DNA from: a virus
Virus record (IMG/VR): IMGVR_UViG_3300036715_002972
Location: 1 to 22,278 of that record
Reading direction: 5' to 3' (one strand)
DNA: 22,278 nucleotides
A model generated the notes under the pieces. It ran no database searches, was not told where the DNA came from, and saw only the letters and a list, made by a program, of their open reading frames with translations. Position 1 is the stretch's first letter; each line of letters starts with the position of its first letter. Both the position numbers and the translations under genes were made by a program. Below are positions 1 through 5,219 of the stretch, in pieces.

Positions 1-520
1 CTTTATACTTCTTTAAGATTTTCTGATAGTCAAGGCATTCAATAATAACATTTTTTAATCGCTCGTGAATAATCGGTAGCTTATCAATGTTATTAAAAAA
101 CTCTCTAGCGACATTTTTTGTAAAAGTTGGTTTAAATGTTTTTGATTTTGAGTCTCCGACGAAAGACGCATGCAGTTTAAAGTATGTTTTAACTGCCATA
201 TCAACATCACCAAGCTCTTTTACCTCTCCAATTATAACCTCATCTAAAATTTCTTTATGTATTGCTCGTGAGAAGAGTATTCTATTAACTTTTTCTTGGA
301 ATTCGTCAAACTTAAAAGTAGCTACAAAAAATAAATTAGCAATCCTCTTATCATAGTCGTTATAGACCTCTAATTTAGATGGATCCTTATTTAAGAGTAG
401 CTTAGCTGATCCGCCGAACACCTCAACATATACCCTGTGAGGTGGCATAATTTTTAAGAGTTTGTTTAGCATGTAATATTTACCTCCCATATAAGGAAAA
501 AATGATATTTTTCTACTCAC
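1..520 (-). CDS. dam: Dam-type (D12 class) N6-adenine DNA methyltransferase, N-terminal part, cut by window edge
   Basis: Reading leftward from a GTG at 520, an open frame of 173 codons runs off the window. Near the N-terminus it shows the D12-class signature: FPYMGGK (residues 8-14, the SAM-binding motif that opens Dam enzymes), EVFGGSA (33-39, motif I) and EVYNDYD (51-57, an acidic motif that contacts the cofactor). The catalytic DPPY motif would be expected just beyond the edge, so catalytic competence cannot be judged. The family transfers methyl groups from SAM to adenine in DNA, and phages use it to evade restriction or mark their own DNA. A GGAGGT lies 5 nt before the GTG, and the GTGA overlaps the stop of the upstream gene by 4 bases, implying translational coupling. 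No restriction endonuclease is visible beside it. The specificity (GATC or other) is unknown. Confidence 0.85.
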   Translation of the reverse strand, partial: MSRKISFFPYMGGKYYMLNKLLKIMPPHRVYVEVFGGSAKLLLNKDPSKLEVYNDYDKRIANLFFVATFKFDEFQEKVNRILFSRAIHKEILDEVIIGEVKELGDVDMAVKTYFKLHASFVGDSKSKTFKPTFTKNVAREFFNNIDKLPIIHERLKNVIIECLDYQKILKKYK

Positions 521-822
521 AACACACCTCCGATTAAACCGACACTACGGAGTCGTCTCTCTACTAACCTGCCAAAAATAAACTTCTCTTCTTTAGATAG
601 TGAGCGATACCACTCTACCCACCATTTGGGCATTTGCATTACAATTAGGTCAAAGTCTCTTCTATCTCCAGAAGTAATCCCAGACAACTCTTCTTGACTG
701 GGAGGTAGCATACCCATTGCTATCTCTTTTGCTGTGAGATTATCCAACCAAGCATCATGCACCCTTCTCGGCACATAAACACCAATACCTTTTAACCTTT
801 TACCACTAAGTCTGGTAGCCAT
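517..822 (-). CDS. Hypothetical 101-aa protein coupled to the methyltransferase
   Basis: I do not recognise a family. The protein is basic at its N-terminus (ATRLSGKRLKG) and at its C-terminus (VERRLRSVG), with a Trp-rich middle (PKWWVEWYRSL) and a predicted helix SKEEKFIFGRLVERRL. There is no signal peptide or membrane segment. The ATG at 822 follows TTTAGGAGG at good spacing. A sigma-70-like promoter (TTGACT, 17 nt, TAAAAT) lies just upstream at 851-879, so this gene and the methyltransferase may be transcribed separately from the rest of the leftward operon. Its stop overlaps the methyltransferase start by 4 nt, suggesting the two act together, for instance as an accessory or regulatory partner. 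That is inference from position only. Confidence 0.7.
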   Translation of the reverse strand: MATRLSGKRLKGIGVYVPRRVHDAWLDNLTAKEIAMGMLPPSQEELSGITSGDRRDFDLIVMQMPKWWVEWYRSLSKEEKFIFGRLVERRLRSVGLIGGVL

Positions 823-850
823 CTTTTCCTCCTAAACAATTAATAATAAT

Positions 851-879
851 ATTTTACTATAATTTTTTAATAAAGTCAA
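851..879 (-). promoter_or_regulatory. Sigma-70 type promoter for the 101-aa gene and methyltransferase
   Basis: On the minus strand TTGACT (874-879) and TAAAAT (851-856) are separated by exactly 17 nt. The -35 abuts a hairpin (879-900). The sequence between and after the boxes resembles the three tandem promoters near 4.6-4.8 kb, which suggests a shared origin. Confidence 0.6.
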
Positions 880-900
880 GTCGGCAGTAAGATGCCGACT
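879..900. repeat. Intergenic inverted repeat (hairpin)
   Basis: The arms AGTCGGCA and TGCCGACT (8 bp) enclose a 6-nt loop. The hairpin sits between the stop of the 99-aa gene and the promoter of the next gene. There is no long T-run on the minus strand (only CTTGACTTTATT), so it may be a weak terminator, an RNA-processing hairpin or an operator next to the -35 box. Confidence 0.5.
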
Positions 901-909
901 GTTAGTCGA

Positions 910-1209
910 TTAAAGATTAATAAATAAACTCTCTCTGCCAGTCGTGACTTCTAAAATACGATTATCTGTCTGTTTGTCGAAGTCTTCAATAAACCAAATA
1001 TAACCTGCACCAGTCTTGTTAATAAACTTTTTAATTTTAGATAAATCTCTGCCTGTCAATCTAACAGCACCATCACTGCCTGCCTGTTGCAGAGATAGTT
1101 TCTTGCCATTTACATACATATACCACCGAGATAACACCATTATCTCTGCATCCTTGCAATCTTTAATCGCTTTTAAAAAATGCTCGGATAATACTACTCC
1201 ATAAAGCAT
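910..1209 (-). CDS. Hypothetical 99-aa alpha/beta protein
   Basis: No family is recognised. The ATG at 1209 is chosen because TATAGGAGGTG lies just before it. A longer frame from a GTG at 1239 would place that ribosome site inside the coding sequence. By eye the protein reads as two similar halves, each strand-helix-strand-strand: YGVVLS / EHFLKAIKDCKD / AEIMVLSRW / YMYVNGKKLSL, then GAVRLT / GRDLSKIKKFINKTG / GYIWFIEDF / RILEVTTG. That topology resembles one domain of a sliding clamp (see findings), but no sequence identity is claimed. It lies within the leftward operon, followed by a hairpin and preceded by a conserved intergenic element. Confidence 0.7.
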   Translation of the reverse strand: MLYGVVLSEHFLKAIKDCKDAEIMVLSRWYMYVNGKKLSLQQAGSDGAVRLTGRDLSKIKKFINKTGAGYIWFIEDFDKQTDNRILEVTTGRESLFINL

Positions 1210-1232
1210 AACTACACCTCCTATAATTAATA

Positions 1233-1277
1233 ACCCCACTCGGTTCAGATATAAAGGATGCCAGCCGTAGCTGGCAG
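1233..1277 (-). repeat. Class A intergenic element, copy 1 (hairpin plus conserved 17-nt block)
   Basis: On the plus strand this holds CGGTTCAGATATAAAGG followed by a 7-bp stem with a CGTA loop (TGCCAGC/GCTGGCA, 1259-1276). The same block with a different hairpin occurs at 1776-1816 and 2578-2619. Each copy sits between the stop of one leftward gene and the ribosome site of the next. Confidence 0.65.
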
Positions 1278-1290
1278 TTAGTTTTAATAA

Positions 1291-1749
1291 TTAAAAATAC
1301 TCATCCTTAAAAACTTCTATTTTAAAAGTAGTTTTAAAATGACGCTCTTCGTCAGCCACTTCAAAATAACCCTGTTTTAAAGCAAACCTTTTTAAAATAA
1401 GATTAGGTGTGTCAGAGTCGTAAATATGAGTAATAGTTAAAATAACTCTGTCCCCGAAGGTGAGTCCGAAGACATATGCAGAGTCATTGTCAGGGGAAGT
1501 TTCTACAGTTATTTTTACAATATACTGGTCAAGTGTAAGAATGATTGTATCCACTTTACTAACATCTTCCTCCACAGCTTTTAATTGCAGTCGTGAGTCA
1601 ACTGTGAAGAGATAGCCGTCTGTTAGATAAAACACCTTAGAGTCCTCAGGATACGCTCTGTGATAAAACGACTGCACTTCCAAATCAACCGCTCTGCCTT
1701 TAAAGTCCATCAAACCGTCACGCATCTTACACCAAAATTCTAAAAACAT
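1291..1749 (-). CDS. Hypothetical 152-aa protein, beta-rich
   Basis: No family is recognised. The protein is soluble, rich in alternating hydrophobic strands (VFYLTDGYLFTV, DTIILTLDQYIVKITVE, YVFGLTFGDRVILTITHIY, FKTTFKIEVF) and acidic overall, with no signal peptide or membrane segment. It is the longest complete product of the leftward operon. The ATG at 1749 follows TATAGGAGGTAGTAAA, the operon's standard leader. Copies of the class A intergenic element lie on both sides. Its position suggests an early, host-directed role, but the sequence does not show which. Confidence 0.7.
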   Translation of the reverse strand: MFLEFWCKMRDGLMDFKGRAVDLEVQSFYHRAYPEDSKVFYLTDGYLFTVDSRLQLKAVEEDVSKVDTIILTLDQYIVKITVETSPDNDSAYVFGLTFGDRVILTITHIYDSDTPNLILKRFALKQGYFEVADEERHFKTTFKIEVFKDEYF

Positions 1750-1775
1750 TTTACTACCTCCTATAAAAATTTAGT

Positions 1776-1816
1776 CCCACACGGTTCAGATATAAAGGCA
1801 GACTCTAAGTCTGCCT
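1776..1816 (-). repeat. Class A intergenic element, copy 2
   Basis: The conserved CGGTTCAGATATAAAGG block is joined to a perfect 9-bp hairpin (AGGCAGACT/AGTCTGCCT, 3-nt loop, 1796-1816). In the leftward transcript the hairpin comes first, followed by TTTATATCTGAACC. This could be a weak intrinsic terminator or attenuator with a short U-tract, or a processing signal. Confidence 0.65.
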
Positions 1817-1827
1817 GTTAGTTTTAA

Positions 1828-2106
1828 TTAACTTTTTAAATAACTTCGTAGATTATAACCAAATGGATAACAACTGGATAATATTAACAATATCCCAAGC
1901 TTCCACCTCTCATCGTCTGTAAGATTGTCAGTTAATTTTTCTAAATTATACATAATGCAGGTCTTATCTTTTTGATATTTCAGAAATTCGTAAAGTGCAT
2001 CGCCGATACTCTCTTCATTATCCACCAGCTTATCCAACTGACGGATATCCTGTTTTAACTCTTTAATAAGATCTTTTAAATCTTCCTTGCTAATTACTGC
2101 AGACAT
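1828..2106 (-). CDS. Hypothetical 92-aa helical protein
   Basis: No family is recognised. The protein is almost entirely helical: a charged heptad-like N-terminal half (SKEDLKDLIKELKQDIRQLDKLVDNEES), then DALYEFLKYQ and a hydrophobic C-terminal helix (RWKLGILLILSSC) ending in YNLRSYLKS. The C-terminal third resembles that of the 115-aa product at 3074-3421 in pattern (charged residues, G-x-LL-x-LS, then a Leu-spaced tail), so the two may be distant paralogues. The start is supported by TATAGGAGGTAGTGTT immediately upstream. The coiled-coil character suggests oligomerisation or binding to a host protein, which is inference. Confidence 0.7.
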   Translation of the reverse strand: MSAVISKEDLKDLIKELKQDIRQLDKLVDNEESIGDALYEFLKYQKDKTCIMYNLEKLTDNLTDDERWKLGILLILSSCYPFGYNLRSYLKS

Positions 2107-2143
2107 AACACTACCTCCTATAAATTTTTATTAAGGGGATCTG

Positions 2144-2204
2144 CCCCTATTAAACAATCTTTAAAAGATTGTTTAATAGGGGACCCAGTCAGAGTCTGAC
2201 TGGG
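2144..2204 (-). repeat. Class B intergenic element, copy 1: 39-nt perfect palindrome plus 21-nt palindrome
   Basis: Two 19-nt arms (2144-2162 and 2164-2182) pair perfectly around one central base, and a second perfect 10-bp palindrome follows at 2184-2204 (CCCAGTCAGA/TCTGACTGGG). Related elements lie at 3457, 3877 and 4247. Relative to 3457 this copy has C instead of T in the left arm and the matching G instead of A in the right arm, so pairing is preserved. Confidence 0.75.
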
Positions 2205-2215
2205 GGATAGTTTAA

Positions 2216-2551
2216 TTAAGTTAATAAATACGACTTACTACCAAACACAAACTCGTATTTAACATCGCAAGGTAGCTCATATTTTATAATTACCAAATCA
2301 GGTAGCCTGTATCGTGATAACAGAAAGTCGGAGTATGTATCTTTTAAACTTTCTATTATACTACGAGTCAGCTGAACTGAAGGAAACTCTACACCTTTAT
2401 AAACCACACTTAAAGGCATGACCCAACTGTCTCTATCCCCAATTACTCTAATTTTGCCATCGCTCACATAAAGGATGCCTGACTCCCTGACAGTTGCTTC
2501 TAACATTCTAAAAAAGTCTAAGACCTCTTCCTCTGGAATTCTTACTAACAT
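2216..2551 (-). CDS. Hypothetical 111-aa protein, paralogue of the next upstream gene
   Basis: The protein begins LVRIPEEEVLDFFRML and closely parallels the 113-aa product at 2631-2972 (shared LVRIPEE, a VMPL stretch near residue 44, a VEFP stretch, a D-L-x-I-I strand and FVFGS-x-SY at the end), so the two are tandem duplicates. By eye the order is strand-helix-three strands, then strand-helix-three strands. The N-terminal stretch (R-I-P, amphipathic helix, then LYVSDGKIRVIGD) is reminiscent of the first repeat of PCNA/beta-clamp domains. This is only a structural suggestion and no function is established. The ATG follows AAAGGAGGTAGTAAT. Confidence 0.7.
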   Translation of the reverse strand: MLVRIPEEEVLDFFRMLEATVRESGILYVSDGKIRVIGDRDSWVMPLSVVYKGVEFPSVQLTRSIIESLKDTYSDFLLSRYRLPDLVIIKYELPCDVKYEFVFGSKSYLLT

Positions 2552-2577
2552 ATTACTACCTCCTTTTTAAAATTAGT

Positions 2578-2619
2578 CCCACAAAGGTTCAGATATAAAG
2601 GCAGACTCTGAGTCTGCCT
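2578..2619 (-). repeat. Class A intergenic element, copy 3
   Basis: The AGGTTCAGATATAAAGG block is followed by a perfect 10-bp hairpin with a single-base centre (AGGCAGACTC/GAGTCTGCCT, 2599-2619). It is nearly identical to copy 2, with a changed but still complementary hairpin tip. Confidence 0.65.
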
Positions 2620-2630
2620 GATGTATTATA

Positions 2631-2972
2631 TTAACCTACCTCATATGAATTACTACCAAATACAAAATCAAACTTAAACCTGTCGGATCCTTCGTATCTA
2701 AAATAAAATATAATTAAATCTGTGAGTCTGTGTTTTGAAAATAGACAATCAATATAAGCCTTTTTTATACCTTCAATGTCAGCATGAGTTAATAGCATCG
2801 GGGGGAACTCTACATCCTGATAAAAGTATCCCAGTGGCATTACACCCTTGTCCTTGTCACCCTTCACACTCACACGGCCACAACTGATATAAAGAGTGCC
2901 AGTTTCTTTAATAGCCGAGTCCAACATTTTAAAAAATGCTAATACACTTTCCTCTGGAATTCTTACTAACAT
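2631..2972 (-). CDS. Hypothetical 113-aa protein, paralogue of the 111-aa neighbour
   Basis: It starts LVRIPEESVLAFFKML and ends FVFGSNSYEVG, aligning along its length with the 111-aa product at 2216-2551. Many core positions have diverged, so the duplication is old or the pair evolves fast. The predicted order is the same double strand-helix-strand pattern. It has no motif, signal peptide or membrane segment. The ATG at 2972 is preceded by TATAGGAGGTAGTGTT. Duplicated, diverging small genes in an early phage operon often target host or rival-defence proteins, but this is not shown here. Confidence 0.7.
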   Translation of the reverse strand: MLVRIPEESVLAFFKMLDSAIKETGTLYISCGRVSVKGDKDKGVMPLGYFYQDVEFPPMLLTHADIEGIKKAYIDCLFSKHRLTDLIIFYFRYEGSDRFKFDFVFGSNSYEVG

Positions 2973-3037
2973 AACACTACCTCCTATAGATTTTTATTTG
3001 AGTGCTAAACTTACTATAAAATAATCTTAACAAGAGT

Positions 3038-3058
3038 CCCTGCCAGAGTCTGGCAGGG
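3038..3058 (-). repeat. Intergenic hairpin
   Basis: A perfect 10-bp palindrome around one base (CCCTGCCAGA/TCTGGCAGGG) lies downstream of the 115-aa gene and is related in sequence to the GC hairpins of the class B elements. In the leftward direction it is followed by ACTCTTGTTAAG, with no clear U-tract. Confidence 0.6.
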
Positions 3059-3073
3059 AGTTTGATAACCTAA

Positions 3074-3421
3074 TTAAAACATTTCTAAAAATTCTTCTAA
3101 GTCAGATGCTACGGATCTACGCTCGCTTAAATACACTAACATACAGCCGATTTCAAAATACTGTTTCAAACCACCGCTGACTAAAATCTTTTTTATAGCT
3201 TCGATTAAGTCAAACCTCTCCCTATCATAAAAGTCCTCAAGATGTAAATAGTCACCTAATAACCTCTCTGCTATTATCTCTCCAGAGTCCCTCTCTTCTA
3301 CCTCTTCCTCTCCACCGTCAGCCTGTGAGTCAGATACTTCTTCCTCTTCATTGAAAATGAGATCGTCCAACCATTCAAGCTCTCTCATTACGTCCTCAGA
3401 GATTTCCTTCCAGTTTACCAT
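3074..3421 (-). CDS. Hypothetical 115-aa acidic helical protein
   Basis: No family is recognised. The protein is strongly acidic: residues about 15-50 are dominated by Glu and Asp (for example FNEEEEVSDSQADGGEEEVEE). Helical segments follow (EIIAERLLGDYL, FDLIEAIKKILVSGGL, YFEIGCMLVYLSE, SDLEEFLEMF). Acidic surfaces of this kind occur in phage DNA-mimic inhibitors, but the lack of a recognisable fold makes that only a possibility. The C-terminal third resembles that of the 92-aa product at 1828-2106. The ATG at 3421 follows ATAGGAGGAAGTGTT. Class B palindromes lie upstream of it, between it and the preceding gene. Confidence 0.7.
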   Translation of the reverse strand: MVNWKEISEDVMRELEWLDDLIFNEEEEVSDSQADGGEEEVEERDSGEIIAERLLGDYLHLEDFYDRERFDLIEAIKKILVSGGLKQYFEIGCMLVYLSERRSVASDLEEFLEMF

Positions 3422-3456
3422 AACACTTCCTCCTATTTTTAAATTTGAGGCAGTCG

Positions 3457-3513
3457 CCCCTATTAAATAATCTTTAAAAGATTATTTAATAGGGGGCCCT
3501 GCCAGGGCAGGGC
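3457..3513 (-). repeat. Class B intergenic element, copy 2
   Basis: A perfect 39-nt palindrome (arms 3457-3475 and 3477-3495, single A centre) is followed by a GC-rich hairpin (GCCCTGCC/GGCAGGGC, 3496-3513). A shared lead-in, AAATTTGAGGCAGTCG, precedes it on the plus strand and recurs in copies 3 and 4. Confidence 0.75.
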
Positions 3514-3520
3514 TGTATAA

Positions 3521-3838
3521 TTACTCAATTGTTATATCCCACGCACCCCCTTTTATTTGTAAATAAACAACCTCGATGCCGTATTTCTTCCAGTTTTTTA
3601 AATGTTTTAATAGCTTTTTAACATTATCTACCCGCTCTCTTAATAATAAATCACTGTCAGAGATTTCTACATTTAAACATTCTTTTAAAATATCATTTTC
3701 ACTTTTAACAGAAAAACATAACTCCCCGCCTTTCAAATTAATGTCCACCCATTGCTCGGTAGCCTCTTTTTTAAATCTTTTTAGAAATTTTTCTACCGCC
3801 GGTATAAACTCCCCGATGTTAATTTTTACCTTTACCAT
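3521..3838 (-). CDS. Hypothetical 105-aa protein with clamp-like internal duplication
   Basis: No sequence family is recognised. By eye the order is VKVKINI (strand), GEFIPAVEKFLKRFKK (helix), EQWVDINLKGG, ELCFSVKSE and CLNVEIS (strands), then DLLLRE, RVDNVKKLLKHLKNWKK (helix), IEVVYLQIKGG and AWDITIE (strands). The two halves repeat one strand-helix-strand-strand unit, the arrangement of a single sliding-clamp domain. The length of 105 aa is close to one clamp domain and far short of a whole clamp. The ATG at 3838 follows TAGGAGGACTGTGTT. Its neighbours are equally small early genes. The fold assignment is a hypothesis for structure prediction to test. Confidence 0.7.
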   Translation of the reverse strand: MVKVKINIGEFIPAVEKFLKRFKKEATEQWVDINLKGGELCFSVKSENDILKECLNVEISDSDLLLRERVDNVKKLLKHLKNWKKYGIEVVYLQIKGGAWDITIE

Positions 3839-3876
3839 AACACAGTCCTCCTATTTTTAAATTTGAGGCAGTCGCC

Positions 3877-3930
3877 CCTATTAAACAATCTTTTAAAATT
3901 GCTTAATAGGAGCCCCGCCAGGGCAGGGCT
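3877..3930 (-). repeat. Class B intergenic element, copy 3 (degenerate palindrome)
   Basis: The same lead-in and GC hairpin as copies 2 and 4 are present, but the long palindrome (3877-3910) has mismatches and a base missing from its right arm. It is the only decayed copy of the four. Confidence 0.6.
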
Positions 3931-3950
3931 TGTTTGATAGCTTTTAATTA

Positions 3951-4211
3951 TTAATAAACATCAATATAAACATCTAAATAATCATTTTTTAAAATTAAAG
4001 ATTTGCTATTGCCTACCAGCCAGCCATTTATCCACAATCTACCATCTTTAATTTCAAATTCTAATTTGATAACAGAGTCCGATTTTTCTAAAGCTATAAT
4101 TTCTAAATAAAACCTCTCTTCACAAATCACCAACTTACCATAACCATAAACTTTAAAGGATCCTGTTTGATAGCATAACTCTGTGCCAGTTTGATAGATT
4201 GTAATAACCAT
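3951..4211 (-). CDS. Hypothetical 86-aa beta-strand protein
   Basis: No family is recognised. The protein is made almost wholly of short alternating strands (MVITIYQTG, SFKVYGYGKLVICEE, RFYLEIIALEK, VIKLEFEIKDGRLWINGWLVG, LILKNDYLDVYIDVY), as in a small beta-sandwich or barrel. It shares a strand-turn pattern (E-x-KDGRLWING versus E-x-FKDFLTING) with the 81-aa product at 4321-4566, so the two could be distant relatives. The ATG follows TAGGAGGAAGTGTT, and the gene is flanked by class B elements on both sides. Residues 1-20 contain an imperfect internal repeat, YQTGTELC / YQTGSFKV. Confidence 0.65.
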   Translation of the reverse strand: MVITIYQTGTELCYQTGSFKVYGYGKLVICEERFYLEIIALEKSDSVIKLEFEIKDGRLWINGWLVGNSKSLILKNDYLDVYIDVY

Positions 4212-4246
4212 AACACTTCCTCCTATTTTTAAATTTGAGGCAGTCG

Positions 4247-4302
4247 CCCCTATTAAATAATCTTTAAAAGATTATTTAATAGGAGCCCCGCCAGGGCAGG
4301 GC
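4247..4302 (-). repeat. Class B intergenic element, copy 4
   Basis: Palindrome arms 4249-4265 and 4267-4283 pair perfectly, and a GCCCCGCC/GGGCAGGGC hairpin follows. The plus-strand lead-in and the tail TTGTTTGATAGC are shared with copy 3, showing that these intergenic blocks were duplicated as cassettes. Confidence 0.75.
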
Positions 4303-4320
4303 TTGTTTGATAGCTTTTAA

Positions 4321-4566
4321 CTATTCTTTATATGCATATATACCACCCCCGTCTATTTGGAGTCGGAGTTCGTCTTCCACCCGCATGCCATTGATTGTTA
4401 GAAAATCTTTAAAGATTTCTACTTCATAGTCACCCCATGCATCAGTGGCCGTAAATTCTAACACCCAGCCCTTTAGTTTCAACTGGCATCCATTGGTGGT
4501 ATTAAAGTCCATCAATGGTGTAATGATGAAAATTTGATCCTCTGACAGTCCTACAAATAGCTTCAT
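4321..4566 (-). CDS. Hypothetical 81-aa protein, first gene of the leftward operon
   Basis: No family is recognised. The protein is small and beta-rich (LFVGLSEDQIFIITPLMDF, CQLKLKGWVLEFTAT, YEVEIFKDFLTING, LRLQIDGGGIYAYKE). It is the promoter-proximal gene of the leftward cluster. Its ATG at 4566 follows AAAAGGAGGCTTGCT, and the nearest of three tandem promoters lies about 45 bp upstream. It should therefore be among the first and most strongly expressed genes of the operon. No function can be assigned. Confidence 0.7.
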   Translation of the reverse strand: MKLFVGLSEDQIFIITPLMDFNTTNGCQLKLKGWVLEFTATDAWGDYEVEIFKDFLTINGMRVEDELRLQIDGGGIYAYKE

Positions 4567-4607
4567 AGCAAGCCTCCTTTTAAAATTGATTTTAATTTAT
4601 TACTATA

Positions 4608-4636
4608 ATTATATACTAAAATTTTTAAAAAGTCAA
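4608..4636 (-). promoter_or_regulatory. Leftward promoter PL1 (nearest to the operon)
   Basis: TTGACT (4631-4636) and a consensus TATAAT (4608-4613) on the minus strand are separated by 17 nt. Transcription would start near 4601 and enter the 81-aa gene after a leader of about 35 nt. Confidence 0.8.
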
Positions 4637-4701
4637 GTCTTTTATTGCATATTTTTTATGCAATTTTTAATTTTCATATTCAATTTTAATTTATTACTAT
4701 A

Positions 4702-4730
4702 ATTATATACTAAAATTTTTAAAAAGTCAA
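4702..4730 (-). promoter_or_regulatory. Leftward promoter PL2
   Basis: Second repeat unit: TTGACT (4725-4730), 17 nt, TATAAT (4702-4707) on the minus strand. Confidence 0.75.
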
Positions 4731-4794
4731 GTCTTTTATTGCATATTTTTATGCAATCTTTAATTTTCATATTCAATTTTAATTTATTACTATA

Positions 4795-4823
4795 ATTATA
4801 TACTAAAATTTTTAAAAAGTCAA
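4795..4823 (-). promoter_or_regulatory. Leftward promoter PL3
   Basis: Third repeat unit: TTGACT (4818-4823), 17 nt, TATAAT (4795-4800) on the minus strand. Confidence 0.75.
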
Positions 4824-5000
4824 GTCTTTTATTGCATATTTTTTATGCAATCTTTAATTTTCATATTCAATTTTAATTTATTACTATAATTATATACCAT
4901 TTAAAAATAAAAATCTATGATCCCCATCATATTTTTTAAAAAGCAAATTAAAAAACAATTTTATATTTATTTTAATATTCTAATAAAGCAAATAATATAT

Positions 5001-5150
5001 CAAATGTATATATTCTAATATTATATCAAATGTATATATTCTAATATTATATCAAATGTATATATTCTAATATTATATCAAATGTATATATTCTAATATT
5101 ATATCAAATGTATATATTCTAATATTATATCAAATGTATATATTCTAATA
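5001..5150. repeat. Six tandem 26-bp direct repeats (iterons)
   Basis: CAAATGTATATATTCTAATA begins at 5001, 5027, 5053, 5079, 5105 and 5131, with an exact 26-bp period. The array is bounded on both sides by the same flank, TTCTAATAAAGCAAATAATA. There are no unique spacers, so this is not CRISPR. Iteron arrays of this size bind replication initiators or partition/repressor proteins. Confidence 0.85.
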
Positions 5151-5219
5151 AAGCAAATAATATATTTATTACTTTATTTTAATAATGTATTTAACTATAT
5201 TTTTATTGAAATCTTAAAA

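Larger units (their letters stand above)
4590..4896 (-). repeat. Tandem 93/94-bp promoter repeat, three full units and one partial
   Basis: Near-identical units begin at 4590, 4684, 4777 and 4871. Each full unit holds, in leftward order, an 8-bp palindrome with a T-rich loop (ATTGCATA/TATGCAAT at 4644-4664, 4738-4757, 4831-4851), then TTGACT, 17 nt, TATAAT. The fourth unit keeps the -10 end but lacks a -35. The palindromes are candidate operators about 8 nt upstream of each -35. Confidence 0.85.

Noticed and set aside
87-356. Plus-strand open frame of 89 codons
   Set aside because: It is antisense to the methyltransferase, which has clear family motifs and a ribosome site; the plus-strand frame has none.
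3576-3860. Plus-strand open frame of 94 codons
   Set aside because: Mirror frame of the 105-aa leftward gene. It has no ribosome site and a Phe/Ser-rich shadow composition.
5001-5150. Repeat array considered as CRISPR
   Set aside because: The repeats are contiguous with no unique spacers, and no cas genes are nearby.
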